Notes under the pieces: generated by a model
Databases searched by the model: none
What the model was told of the DNA's origin: nothing
What the model saw: only the letters and a program-made list of their open reading frames with translations
Shown here: positions 1 through 7,151 of the stretch, one piece after another
Layout: each line of letters begins with the position of its first letter
Numbering within the stretch: position 1 is the first letter of the stretch
Program-made: the position numbers and the translations under genes
Source of the DNA: an uncultured Christensenellaceae bacterium
Lineage (GTDB): Bacteria; Bacillota; Clostridia; Christensenellales; UBA3700
Assembly: GCA_910587685.1 (NCBI GenBank)
Contig: CAJUMY010000020.1
Location: 1 to 15,420, forward strand
DNA length: 15,420 nt
Direction: 5' to 3'

Positions 1-1
1 C

Positions 2-74
2 GATAAGTAGGGCAGTCCGAACATTAGTCTCCGCAAAGCTACGACGGCACCGATTAAGGAATCGGTACGCGAGC
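2..74 (+). repeat. Divergent intergenic repeat, copy A
   Basis: This stretch aligns almost without gaps to 1333-1403: the first 54 positions show roughly 37 identities, and most differences are transitions. It can fold into a two-part stem in which ACGGC (44-48) pairs with GCCGT (73-77) and encloses a perfect 7-bp hairpin, ACCGATT (49-55) with AATCGGT (60-66), loop AAGG. It ends about 175 bp before the start codon of a zinc-ribbon gene, as copy B does. It could be the 3' part of a structured leader RNA or an old genomic repeat. A CGCAAAGCTACG stretch (32-43) recalls the c-di-GMP-I riboswitch core, but the rest does not fit and copy B lacks it. The 5' limit may lie outside the window. Confidence 0.5.
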
Positions 75-190
75 CGTAACTATTTTATTCAAATTAATAA
101 TCATCAAACTTCATAATTGAGCAGTTGCAGGCATTTATTTGTTTAAAAGGCTATAATAGCGCCGATTTTGTTTTAGACTTATACAATGAC

Positions 191-219
191 TTGAAATATT
201 AGATATTTTGTGGTATACT
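191..219 (+). promoter_or_regulatory. Sigma-A-type promoter of the zinc-ribbon/nuclease gene
   Basis: A -35 box TTGAAA (191-196) and a -10 box TATACT (214-219) are separated by exactly 17 bp. Transcription would begin near 226, giving a leader of about 25 nt before the ATG at 251. This places repeat copy A upstream of the promoter, so copy A would not be in this transcript unless a further upstream promoter is used. Confidence 0.7.
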
Positions 220-250
220 CATTATAACTAATGAATTGAGGTATATTGTT

Positions 251-1228
251 ATGGCTGACAAATTAGTGTGTCCGATTTGTGGCGAAGTTACAAGTTCATA
301 CATGGGAAATTATCGAAAAGATAGGCTTTGTAAAAAACATGCCACAGATTTAAGAAACGGTAAAATTGTTAAGTGTGAAAAATGTGATGAGTGGCATTAT
401 ATTGACACATCGTGTAAATGTGAAAAGCATGTTTTTACGGAATTGCCAACCGATGGGTTTGATAAATGTATTGCTTGCGGTGCCGAAACAACGGGGTATG
501 CTTTTTGTAGAAAATGTTTTAAAAAGTATACTGAAGAAGAAATGCTTGGTATGCTCAATAAAGTTGATATTGAAATTATCCAAGAGAATGATGAAGATGA
601 TGTGGAAATTGCAGTAGCTAAAGAAACAAAGACTACTGTTAGTGAACAAAACAAAGTGGTTATTATAGATTTTAACAATAAGTCTAAATGTATCACTTGC
701 GGGAAACAAACTGACGGCTTGCTTTTTTGTTCAAGTTGCTATCACAAATATAAAAATAAAGAATTGCTTTTTAGGATAACAAATTGCGCAAATGTGGAAT
801 TGCTTGATGGTGATTATGAGGGAAAATATACTTGTAAAGATGGACATATCGTAAAAAGCAAGTCCGAACGAGATATTGACAATTATCTTTTTGAACACGG
901 TATTTCCCATGCTTATGAAAGAGAATTACCTTATGGCGCGACAGATAAAGAAGTCCTTCATCCCGATTTCTATTTGCCGAACTATCTAGGTGAAAAGAAG
1001 CACGTTTATATTGAACATTGGGGATATAATGAAAATAATATTCAATATACCAAAACAAAGAAATTTAAGATGCCAATTTATAAACAATTAGGCATAACTC
1101 TCATATGTACATACGAAAAAACAGATATGGGAAAAATTGATACTGTGCTTGATAGAAAACTTAATAAGGCATTTATAAATCTAAATCAAGTGAATTATGA
1201 AGATACTACACCCGATAACATACCTTAG
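251..1228 (+). CDS. Multi-zinc-ribbon protein with C-terminal PD-(D/E)XK-like nuclease domain
   Basis: A 325-residue cytoplasmic protein. I chose ATG 251 because TGAGG (237-241) sits 9 nt upstream; an in-frame TTG at 236 overlaps that site. The N-terminal half has several paired cysteines: CPIC (residues 7-10), CEKC (42-45), CIAC/CRKC (73-76, 86-89) and CITC/CSSC (147-150, 160-163). The last two pairs form near-identical zinc ribbons separated by an acidic linker (about 112-120). The C-terminal part (about 196-310) matches the PD-(D/E)XK fold seen as a tail of some helicases: an early Glu (206) in an SERDI helix, PDFYLP (Asp239), and VYIEHWG (Glu255). The usual lysine of the ExK motif is replaced by His-Trp, a variant common in that subgroup. 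Nuclease activity is inferred, not proven. The gene is monocistronic, with its own promoter and terminator. The substrate is unknown; DNA repair or defence roles are both possible. Confidence 0.75.
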   Translation: MADKLVCPICGEVTSSYMGNYRKDRLCKKHATDLRNGKIVKCEKCDEWHYIDTSCKCEKHVFTELPTDGFDKCIACGAETTGYAFCRKCFKKYTEEEMLGMLNKVDIEIIQENDEDDVEIAVAKETKTTVSEQNKVVIIDFNNKSKCITCGKQTDGLLFCSSCYHKYKNKELLFRITNCANVELLDGDYEGKYTCKDGHIVKSKSERDIDNYLFEHGISHAYERELPYGATDKEVLHPDFYLPNYLGEKKHVYIEHWGYNENNIQYTKTKKFKMPIYKQLGITLICTYEKTDMGKIDTVLDRKLNKAFINLNQVNYEDTTPDNIP

Positions 1229-1240
1229 TATGGGGAAATC

Positions 1241-1275
1241 AAAACATAATAGTGGCGATAGTCCTCTTATGTTTT
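1241..1275 (+). other. 9-bp perfect hairpin directly after the stop codon
   Basis: AAAACATAA (1241-1249) pairs perfectly with TTATGTTTT (1267-1275) around a 17-nt loop. It lies 12 nt after the stop codon and just before the main terminator. It could be a first weak terminator or a 3' stabilising stem; there is no separate T tract beyond the stem itself. Confidence 0.4.
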
Positions 1276-1282
1276 CACTGTT

Positions 1283-1327
1283 AAAAACACCTTGACACCA
1301 ACTATGTCTTGCCCAAGGTGTTTTTTT
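1283..1327 (+). terminator. Intrinsic terminator of the zinc-ribbon/nuclease gene
   Basis: The stem is AACACCTTG (1286-1294) with CAAGGTGTT (1314-1322), and a 7-nt T tract runs over 1321-1327. The stem can be lengthened by A:U pairs from 1283. The 19-nt loop is longer than usual. The A-rich 5' flank would let it work in both directions. Confidence 0.8.
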
Positions 1328-1332
1328 ATTCT

Positions 1333-1403
1333 GAGAAGTAAGGCAGTTGGACAGTAGGCTTGGAGAAACTGTGACAGCGCTGATTGAGAAACAATACGTG
1401 AAC
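1333..1403 (+). repeat. Divergent intergenic repeat, copy B
   Basis: The homologue of 2-74, beginning six bases after the T tract of the preceding terminator and ending about 167 bp before the next zinc-ribbon start. The AAGTA-GGCAGT start and the GATT-GAGAAA part are well kept. The central hairpin is reduced to ATTG/CAAT, so strong structural conservation is not obvious. The rest of this 342-bp gap (1229-1570) holds the terminator described above and AT-rich DNA with a promoter at its end. Confidence 0.5.
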
Positions 1404-1523
1404 TTTTATTGTCTCAGCCGTCATGGGCTTGAATAAGTTTAGCATTTTATTGATTTAACAGATCAATCATTCATGCAAAATTGTAGATTTTAAAATAAAA
1501 GTAATAGCAGATTGAGAAAAATA

Positions 1524-1532
1524 TGCTATAAT
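1524..1532 (+). promoter_or_regulatory. Extended -10 promoter of the small zinc-ribbon gene
   Basis: TGCTATAAT is a perfect extended -10 element (TGn plus TATAAT at 1527-1532). No good -35 box exists at 16-18 bp, which fits an extended -10 promoter. Predicted transcription start is near 1539, giving a leader of about 32 nt. No clear Shine-Dalgarno sequence is visible before the ATG; the nearest purine stretch is ATGAG at 1561. Confidence 0.5.
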
Positions 1533-1570
1533 AATAAAGAAAATATTGCTAATAAATATAATGAGTTATT

Positions 1571-1915
1571 ATGAAAACTGTTTATACTTGTGATAATTGT
1601 AATTGTGAAATGTTTGATAGCCCGTCAAAGAATTATGGGCGCTGTCCTGCATGCGGATATAAATTGTATCCTAATGGTTACAGCGAACACGCAGTATCTG
1701 ATGATTACTATGATGGCTATAGGGGTAAAATATATCCTGCTCCGTCATGGGAAAATGACCAAATTATCGTCCGATTATGGCGTCACCTTCATTACTTTTT
1801 TTCTTGTGTTGTATATAAGCGTTGTTTTAGCGCGCTAGAAATTGATCACTGCTATTCAACCGGCTCTGTTTTAATTGCTATAACACCGTATCGGCGCTGT
1901 TCTTTCTTTGTATAG
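1571..1915 (+). CDS. Small zinc-ribbon protein, probably frameshifted
   Basis: The open frame gives 114 residues, but only about the first 65 look genuine. A zinc ribbon is formed by C7-x2-C10 and C25-x2-C28, followed by a Tyr/Asp-rich linker. The remainder is Cys/Arg/His-rich without recognisable pattern and runs antisense into the convergent ASCH gene. The next frame over 1773-1838 encodes a hydrophobic segment typical of a membrane helix (DYGVTFITFFLVLYISVVL) and stops at 1836-1838, just short of the ASCH gene end at 1852. Removing one T from the T7 run at 1796-1802 joins both parts into an 88-residue zinc-ribbon plus membrane-helix protein, a common bacterial design. So this is likely a recent frameshift, a sequencing error, or a slippage site. 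The start has no strong ribosome binding site, but ATG 1571 directly precedes the Cys motif. Function unknown. Confidence 0.5.
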   Translation: MKTVYTCDNCNCEMFDSPSKNYGRCPACGYKLYPNGYSEHAVSDDYYDGYRGKIYPAPSWENDQIIVRLWRHLHYFFSCVVYKRCFSALEIDHCYSTGSVLIAITPYRRCSFFV

Positions 1916-2199
1916 TATTTTTCCATATCTTTTGGACTTGCATTTTCAAGCTTGCTTGTATCATAACCGCATTGATCTAAAGGAAGTTTTGCATATAGCT
2001 CTGCAAAATTGTTAAAGAGTAGTAAATCTATTACTTTGACAATACATTTTTCAGCGCTGTTTTGCTTGGTAAATTCTATAAAATCTCCGACATTAATGCT
2101 CTTGCGTTTTTCATCGTGCAAACGAAGTTCGTATGTTTTCGCGCTGCTTTTAATTTTGTTAAAAGGTTCGGGATTTAATTTCATAAAATGAGTATTCAT
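1852..2199 (-). CDS. ASCH-domain protein
   Basis: A 115-residue soluble protein matching a single ASCH domain over its full length. The domain is a PUA-like beta barrel thought to bind RNA or modified nucleosides; E. coli YqfB, an N4-acetylcytidine amidohydrolase, is a characterised relative. Visible hallmarks are the K21-T22-x-E24-x-R26 motif (AKTYELRLHDEKR), the INVGDFIEF strand near 35-43, and a C-terminal RYGVIAI strand. The usual Gly before the Lys is Ala here. The Lys and Thr match in position the YqfB catalytic Lys21 and Thr24 only loosely, so enzymatic activity cannot be claimed. There is no Shine-Dalgarno sequence at ATG 2199, nor at the in-frame Met six codons on; the promoter position suggests a leaderless mRNA starting at Met1. 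It is the only minus-strand gene and is convergent with the small zinc-ribbon gene. Confidence 0.8.
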   Translation of the reverse strand: MNTHFMKLNPEPFNKIKSSAKTYELRLHDEKRKSINVGDFIEFTKQNSAEKCIVKVIDLLLFNNFAELYAKLPLDQCGYDTSKLENASPKDMEKYYTKKEQRRYGVIAIKTEPVE

Positions 2200-2205
2200 G
2201 ATTTT

Positions 2206-2234
2206 ATTATATCAATAAAATTCATTGATAGCAA
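2206..2234 (-). promoter_or_regulatory. Promoter of the ASCH gene, predicted leaderless transcript
   Basis: On the minus strand, TTGCTA (2234-2229) and TATAAT (2211-2206) are separated by 17 bp. Only 6 nt lie between the -10 box and the ATG at 2199, so transcription should start at or within a base or two of the start codon. That explains the missing ribosome binding site. Confidence 0.65.
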
Positions 2235-2516
2235 TAGCGTAGGCTACAAATTCGTTTTATGGCGCAATATAGATATGGATATAAATTAATTTGTTATATA
2301 TTATAATTCTAAATATGAAATTTTAAGAAACGATAAGTTGCGATTATTAAACGTTAATTAAATTATTTTATTGATTGATATAAATGTGTATAATTTTTTG
2401 AGAAATTTTGAGAAAACAATAGATTTTTTGTCGAAATTATGGTATTATTTACTAAATAATTGGTTTAATTTTTATTTTAATAAGATTATTAAAAACTAAA
2501 ATATAGGAGAAAGAAA
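2235..2516. other. AT-rich intergenic region between ASCH gene and MACPF operon
   Basis: This is the divergent spacer, with the ASCH promoter at its left end and the MACPF operon on the right. It is very AT-rich with many A and T tracts. I see no gene, no long inverted repeat and no recognisable riboswitch. TATAAT boxes at 2302-2307 and 2389-2394 lack good -35 partners. The ribosome binding site AGGAG (2505-2509) lies 7 nt before the ATG at 2517. Confidence 0.6.
2440..2448 (+). promoter_or_regulatory. Candidate extended -10 promoter of the MACPF operon
   Basis: TGGTATTAT fits an extended -10 element (TGn plus TATTAT). It would give a leader of about 60 nt. No convincing -35 box lies 16-18 bp upstream. 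TATAAT at 2389-2394 is an alternative. Low certainty. Confidence 0.3.
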
Positions 2517-5500
2517 ATGAAAAGAAGCAATTCGGTAAGAAAAAATTTTGTAGTTTCATTATGCTCGTTTGCGTTGGTTTGCATAATTATTGCAACAACG
2601 TTTATATCCGGTAGCGGAAATAGTTTGCTGCACGCTGTGATAAACACTCCTAAAGAAATCAATGATTTGGGTTATTTGGGAAGGGGCGTAAATTTATTAC
2701 GTGATATTGATAAAAATGACAAGTCGGATGATCTGCTTGCGCAAAATCACTTAAAAATGATTTTGGATAACAATGAGTTGTCGGATTTTACAATCAGCAA
2801 AGATCCTATTTCAACAAGTTACGGACAAGGATATACAAGTAAAAGTTTTGCTTCGTTAGCGACGTCGATCGGAGTTGATTTGAGTACGAAGTCGAGCATG
2901 AGTAGCGATTTTATTATAGGTTCTGCAAAAATCAACGCAGGATTTTCTATGAGTATGAATACGTCTGTCTCTGCGAATAAAGAGTGGGAATATACAATAT
3001 ATAATTACCAAAAATATTTGGATAGTTGGACGCTAAATTGGAATAACGGTGGAATAAAAGATAATGCCGCTGTTTTAAGAGAGCATTTAGATGCGAGCGT
3101 ATACGGAGCGTTAACGGATACGTTTCCGCAATATGTGTGGTCGCCTAAAGATTTTTTCGATACATACGGCACGCATATGATTTTGTCCTATAAACGCGGC
3201 GGCGAATATACGTATACGTCTATAGAAGAATCACAAGAAATAAAAACGTCTATAGATTCTTCCGCAAGTCTGGAAACAAGCGCATCTACGAGCGTTTCGT
3301 CTTTTGGTGAGGCAAGTTTTGAACAAAAGGTTAAATCAGGATTTGCTGTAGACGAAAATACTAATGGTAAATTCAGAAAAACGTGCACGTATTCAAGAGG
3401 TTCTTCTAAAGGACAAATCAATACGTCCGATCATAATTCGTTCAACACATGGGGAGACGGAGTCGACGATAAAAATGCCCAGGTTTTATCCAGCGGATTG
3501 ACGTTGATATCGATGTGGGATCTGCTTCCTTCGCAATACGCGAGTAGAAAAGCAGAGCTGAAAAACTATTATAATGAAAAAGTTGCGGGAATCGGCAATG
3601 ATATTCTTGACAAGTTCGTATATAAGACTGCAAATGAGGGTGATTTTGATTTCAGCCAATACGATACGGTCATATCGTCTGCAGGTCAGCTCAACGAGAT
3701 CCGTAACAATATGAAAGGGCGTTACATACTTGCATGCGATATCGATCTCGGACATATTTCCAACTGGGAGCCCATCGGAACGGAAACTAATAGGTTTACG
3801 GGCATCTTTGACGGCAATGGAAATACTATAACGAATATGAATATCATGGAATGCGATAACGAATACGTCGGATTATTCGGATATAGTACGGGAACTATCA
3901 AGAACTTGAGCGTAAGCGGAACAATATCTTTGAACGAATCTCAAGTTGAAGGGGTAGGAGCGATAGTAGGATATAATGCGGGAATTATAGATAATTGTCA
4001 TAATGAGGTGATAATAGATTCTACGATAAATTATGTTAAAAATGATACGGATGATACTTCGGAAGAAACAAAGCCTACGGTCGACACCGAAGCGTTGTTT
4101 AAGGATGCCAAGGTTATTTCTCCTGTTGCGGTCAGCGAGTTATCGGAAGAAGTCAACGATACGACTGTTATAGATCTCAGGAACTTAGATGGTAAAATAA
4201 ACAAAACGATACATATGAAAACGGGAGCGGAATCTTTACGTCTCATAGGTAATCCAAACGTAAAATATGTAGGATTGACGATCGAAGTTGAAAATTCGGA
4301 ATTTGAAAGATATATAGCTTTGGATAACGTAAATATCGAATACGTTTCCGAAAACGGCGCTATAACGTCAAATTCTTCAACGAAAGTGTGGTTGATATCC
4401 GAAGGAGAGAAGAACAGTATAAGATCGAATACTAAGGGCATCGCTTCTGCGATAAAGGTTGTAGGCGATTTGGAAATCATAGGCAAAGCGAAGTTATCTA
4501 TCATGGGATCCGAAGGCAAAGCCGGAAGCGTAGGCGCTGAAAATGGTACGAACGGGTCGGGCGCAGGCGCGTCGGGAAAACCGGGAAGCGTAGGCGGAAT
4601 AGGAAATATCGGCGGAATAGGTATCATAGCAGACAAAGTAGTTATCAATGTTGAATCGGAACTTGAAATAATAGGCGGAACCGGCGGACAGGGCGGTGTC
4701 GGCGGTAAAGGCGCGAACGGCTTGAAAGGGTCGAATGCCGGTTTTATTTGGGTCGGCGGAGGTAACGGCGGCGCCGGAGGCAACGGGGGAGAAGGCGGTG
4801 TCGGCGGACAAGGCGGCGCGGCTCTCAACGTTAATAATTTGATCGTATATTCCGGAACAGTTACTGTAAAAGGCGGAGCCGGCGGACAGGGCGGTCAAGG
4901 AGGAACCGGAGGTAACGGCGGAGCCGGTGGTAAAGGCGTTTGGGCGTCAGACGGTAAGCAGGGTAATGGCGGACAAGGCGGTGTCGGCGGACGGGGAGGA
5001 CTTTTCGGAGATGCGGTCGTCTTTTCCAGTACGGAAATACGCGCATATTCAGGCGCGCAACTGATCCTATTCGATAACGGAGTCGGCTTGGGCGGACAAG
5101 GCGGAGCCGGCGGTAACGGCGGAAGCGGAAAAATAGACGGAAATGTCGGCAAAGCGGCAGACGTTCCAAATAATAAACAGCGTATAGCGTATTATTCTGC
5201 GATAGCAAAGTATTCTTTGTACGATGCGAACGTTACGTATGACGAGGCGAAAAGAATCACCTCAACGTTGGGAATGCAAGAAAATCTCATCAGTATACAC
5301 GGCGATCGAGATCAAAATATAATCGAAACAATGTTTAAGTATTATGATACCGATCAAAGTAAGATGTTTTGGATCGGTGGAGAACGCGCGGAAAGGAATT
5401 TGAACAAATGGAATTGGGAAGATAGAGGTACGTTCGAATATGACTATAGGGAGAAAAAGTACAATGCTTATACAAATTGGGCTGAAGGACAGCCTACGAG

Positions 5501-7133
5501 CGCATTAAATGCGGACTTTATCGGTATTGACCTATCTTCCGGAAAGTGGTATGCAAGATCGAGTAACGTTATCGGCGGATTTATTACAAAGGAAACGTTG
5601 ATTTTTGATAGCGAAGCGCAAAAATATGACATATACATAGGCGGCGTTGTCGGCTATAACAAAGGTACGGTGCGTCAAAGTCTTAATGATTCGGAAATGA
5701 GGATCAGTCTTAAATCAAAAGATGATTTTATTGGTGTTATTTCGGGAATCGTTGGACTAAACGAAGGTAAAGTCGATCAAGTTGCAAATAGGGGAAAAAT
5801 AGACGTATCGATAATTCCCGACGACAATCCGGAGCTTTGTGCGGACGTTACTATTAGTCAGATAACTAAAAATAGCGGTTTCGGCGAATTGATCAGCTAT
5901 AAAAATACAGGAGAAAAGGGCAAAATTTTCGGCGATAATCAATATATAGCGCCTTTAATAAAGTGGGATTGGAAGGAATCGACTGTCGCTGTTGATAAGA
6001 GCGAAAATTATAACGGCGAATGGGAAGAAGATTGGCAAAAAGACAGAGTTCACGTAATAGGTATTGAAAAAACCGACTTTTTATTGGGAGAAGTATTGTC
6101 GAACAATATTATCGAATTATCGTACGTCGATTCTGTTACGGGAAAAAGAGCTAATTCGTCGATGTACTCGTACAAATATGATTTCAGCAATATCGGCGTT
6201 AGCGGTATAAAGATATCTTTCACTTATAAAGATCAAGACGGAACCGATGTTCCCAAAGATATGTTCATACCTGTAAGAGTAGCAGAAAACGTTATCTCTA
6301 AGGTCGAGATCGATTATGTGGAAACAAAAATCGATTATCAATACGGCGACGACTTTATTTGTCCTATCATTACTAAGACAATGAGCGACGGTAGCTCGGA
6401 AAGTATAATAATAGATGAAGATTTCGTATATAACGTTCCCGCAATGACTCATTACGGCAGCCACGAAATTTTAGTACACTATAACGAATATCAACTTACT
6501 TATACAATAAATATTGCTCAGAAGGTCATAGAGCCGACAGCAGCTCAATTAAAAATACAGAATAGAACGACTGTTGCCGATGGTAACGTTATAGTTCAGT
6601 TTAGTTTTGTGAACATGGAAGAATTAAAATCCATACTGTTCTATTCGTTTAACTATGATCACTCTAAAATGGAGATCGTAGAAGGAAGATGGATCGCCGA
6701 CGGTATTATTCACGACTGGGATCCGGAGAGGGAGATGGCAACGTTTACCTATGCGTATAACCAAGAATCGAATAGAGTGGTATTTGAGCTAGAGATCAAG
6801 ATAAAAGAGGACTGTCCTGCAGGAGAATATACTTTGTCCTGCGCCGCGCTAGTTAATACTGTCGATGAAAAGGGATATGACAGAGCGGTTTCATTGGAAG
6901 TTGCGCCTGGAAATATCAGCGTTATCGATATACCGCGCGGAGATTTTAACAATGACGGATATGTTGACGAGGACGACGCTACATACTTATTAAGACATAC
7001 GTTGTTTGGGAACGAGCTTTTTGAACTTAATCAAAGCGGCGACGTCAACGGCGATAATATTGTCAACAGCGACGATGCAATATATCTATTGAGATATACT
7101 CTTCTTCCTGAAGAATATCCGCTGTACTGGTAA
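2517..7133 (+). CDS. Secreted MACPF pore-forming protein with lectin, GLUG, cohesin and dockerin modules
   Basis: A 1538-residue exported protein; AGGAG lies 7 nt before ATG. Residues 10-31 are a signal peptide or membrane anchor. Residues ~50-365 form a MACPF domain: the signature Y217-G-T-H-M-x6-G-G229 is present, flanked by two Ser/Thr-rich amphipathic stretches (~105-155 and ~232-275) where MACPF proteins keep the helices that become membrane hairpins. Residues ~385-500 are GLUG-type beta repeats (VGLFGYSTGTIKNL, VGAIVGYNAGIIDNC), resumed at ~1037-1100. Between them lie beta-rich sequence (~530-660), a glycine-rich region (~663-875) and a C-type-lectin-like fold (~888-1026) with FWIGG, YTNWAEGQPT and GKWY but no cysteine pairs. 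Ig-like domains follow (~1178-1255, ~1259-1335), then a cohesin-like domain (~1343-1470). The type I dockerin (~1474-1532) has two Ca-binding repeats beginning GDFNNDGYVDEDD and GDVNGDNIVNSDD. Likely role, inferred: a surface-displayed pore-forming effector that binds glycans. The target cell is unknown. Confidence 0.85.
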   Translation: MKRSNSVRKNFVVSLCSFALVCIIIATTFISGSGNSLLHAVINTPKEINDLGYLGRGVNLLRDIDKNDKSDDLLAQNHLKMILDNNELSDFTISKDPISTSYGQGYTSKSFASLATSIGVDLSTKSSMSSDFIIGSAKINAGFSMSMNTSVSANKEWEYTIYNYQKYLDSWTLNWNNGGIKDNAAVLREHLDASVYGALTDTFPQYVWSPKDFFDTYGTHMILSYKRGGEYTYTSIEESQEIKTSIDSSASLETSASTSVSSFGEASFEQKVKSGFAVDENTNGKFRKTCTYSRGSSKGQINTSDHNSFNTWGDGVDDKNAQVLSSGLTLISMWDLLPSQYASRKAELKNYYNEKVAGIGNDILDKFVYKTANEGDFDFSQYDTVISSAGQLNEIRNNMKGRYILACDIDLGHISNWEPIGTETNRFTGIFDGNGNTITNMNIMECDNEYVGLFGYSTGTIKNLSVSGTISLNESQVEGVGAIVGYNAGIIDNCHNEVIIDSTINYVKNDTDDTSEETKPTVDTEALFKDAKVISPVAVSELSEEVNDTTVIDLRNLDGKINKTIHMKTGAESLRLIGNPNVKYVGLTIEVENSEFERYIALDNVNIEYVSENGAITSNSSTKVWLISEGEKNSIRSNTKGIASAIKVVGDLEIIGKAKLSIMGSEGKAGSVGAENGTNGSGAGASGKPGSVGGIGNIGGIGIIADKVVINVESELEIIGGTGGQGGVGGKGANGLKGSNAGFIWVGGGNGGAGGNGGEGGVGGQGGAALNVNNLIVYSGTVTVKGGAGGQGGQGGTGGNGGAGGKGVWASDGKQGNGGQGGVGGRGGLFGDAVVFSSTEIRAYSGAQLILFDNGVGLGGQGGAGGNGGSGKIDGNVGKAADVPNNKQRIAYYSAIAKYSLYDANVTYDEAKRITSTLGMQENLISIHGDRDQNIIETMFKYYDTDQSKMFWIGGERAERNLNKWNWEDRGTFEYDYREKKYNAYTNWAEGQPTSALNADFIGIDLSSGKWYARSSNVIGGFITKETLIFDSEAQKYDIYIGGVVGYNKGTVRQSLNDSEMRISLKSKDDFIGVISGIVGLNEGKVDQVANRGKIDVSIIPDDNPELCADVTISQITKNSGFGELISYKNTGEKGKIFGDNQYIAPLIKWDWKESTVAVDKSENYNGEWEEDWQKDRVHVIGIEKTDFLLGEVLSNNIIELSYVDSVTGKRANSSMYSYKYDFSNIGVSGIKISFTYKDQDGTDVPKDMFIPVRVAENVISKVEIDYVETKIDYQYGDDFICPIITKTMSDGSSESIIIDEDFVYNVPAMTHYGSHEILVHYNEYQLTYTINIAQKVIEPTAAQLKIQNRTTVADGNVIVQFSFVNMEELKSILFYSFNYDHSKMEIVEGRWIADGIIHDWDPEREMATFTYAYNQESNRVVFELEIKIKEDCPAGEYTLSCAALVNTVDEKGYDRAVSLEVAPGNISVIDIPRGDFNNDGYVDEDDATYLLRHTLFGNELFELNQSGDVNGDNIVNSDDAIYLLRYTLLPEEYPLYW
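4503..5141 (+). repeat. Glycine-rich coding repeat within the MACPF protein
   Basis: Short GGCGGN-type units encode runs such as GGTGGQGGVGG and GGAGGNGGEGG (residues ~663-875), interrupted by beta-strand-like segments (IIADKVVINVESELEIIGG, NNLIVYSGTVTVKGG, VVFSSTEIRAYSGAQLILF). The alternation suggests a beta-solenoid or collagen-like/PGRS-like spacer rather than a disordered linker. The DNA is locally much more GC-rich than its surroundings, and its opposite strand gives long proline-rich open frames that are artefacts. Confidence 0.75.
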
Positions 7134-7151
7134 TTGTTTAAGGAAATTAAA

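Noticed and set aside
1..80. c-di-GMP-I riboswitch
   Set aside because: CGCAAAGCTACG resembles part of the aptamer, but the GAAA-loop stem and the closing part are missing, and the homologous copy at 1333 lacks the motif.
1826..1840. TAGCGCGCTA palindrome between the convergent genes as a bidirectional terminator
   Set aside because: Ten bases with no loop and no adjoining T tract; too short to act as an intrinsic terminator.
4031..4828. Long minus-strand open frame with a proline-rich product (also 4895-5152)
   Set aside because: It is the complement of the glycine-rich coding repeat in the MACPF gene; GGC/GGA read backwards gives Pro/Ala codons. No ribosome binding site or promoter supports it.
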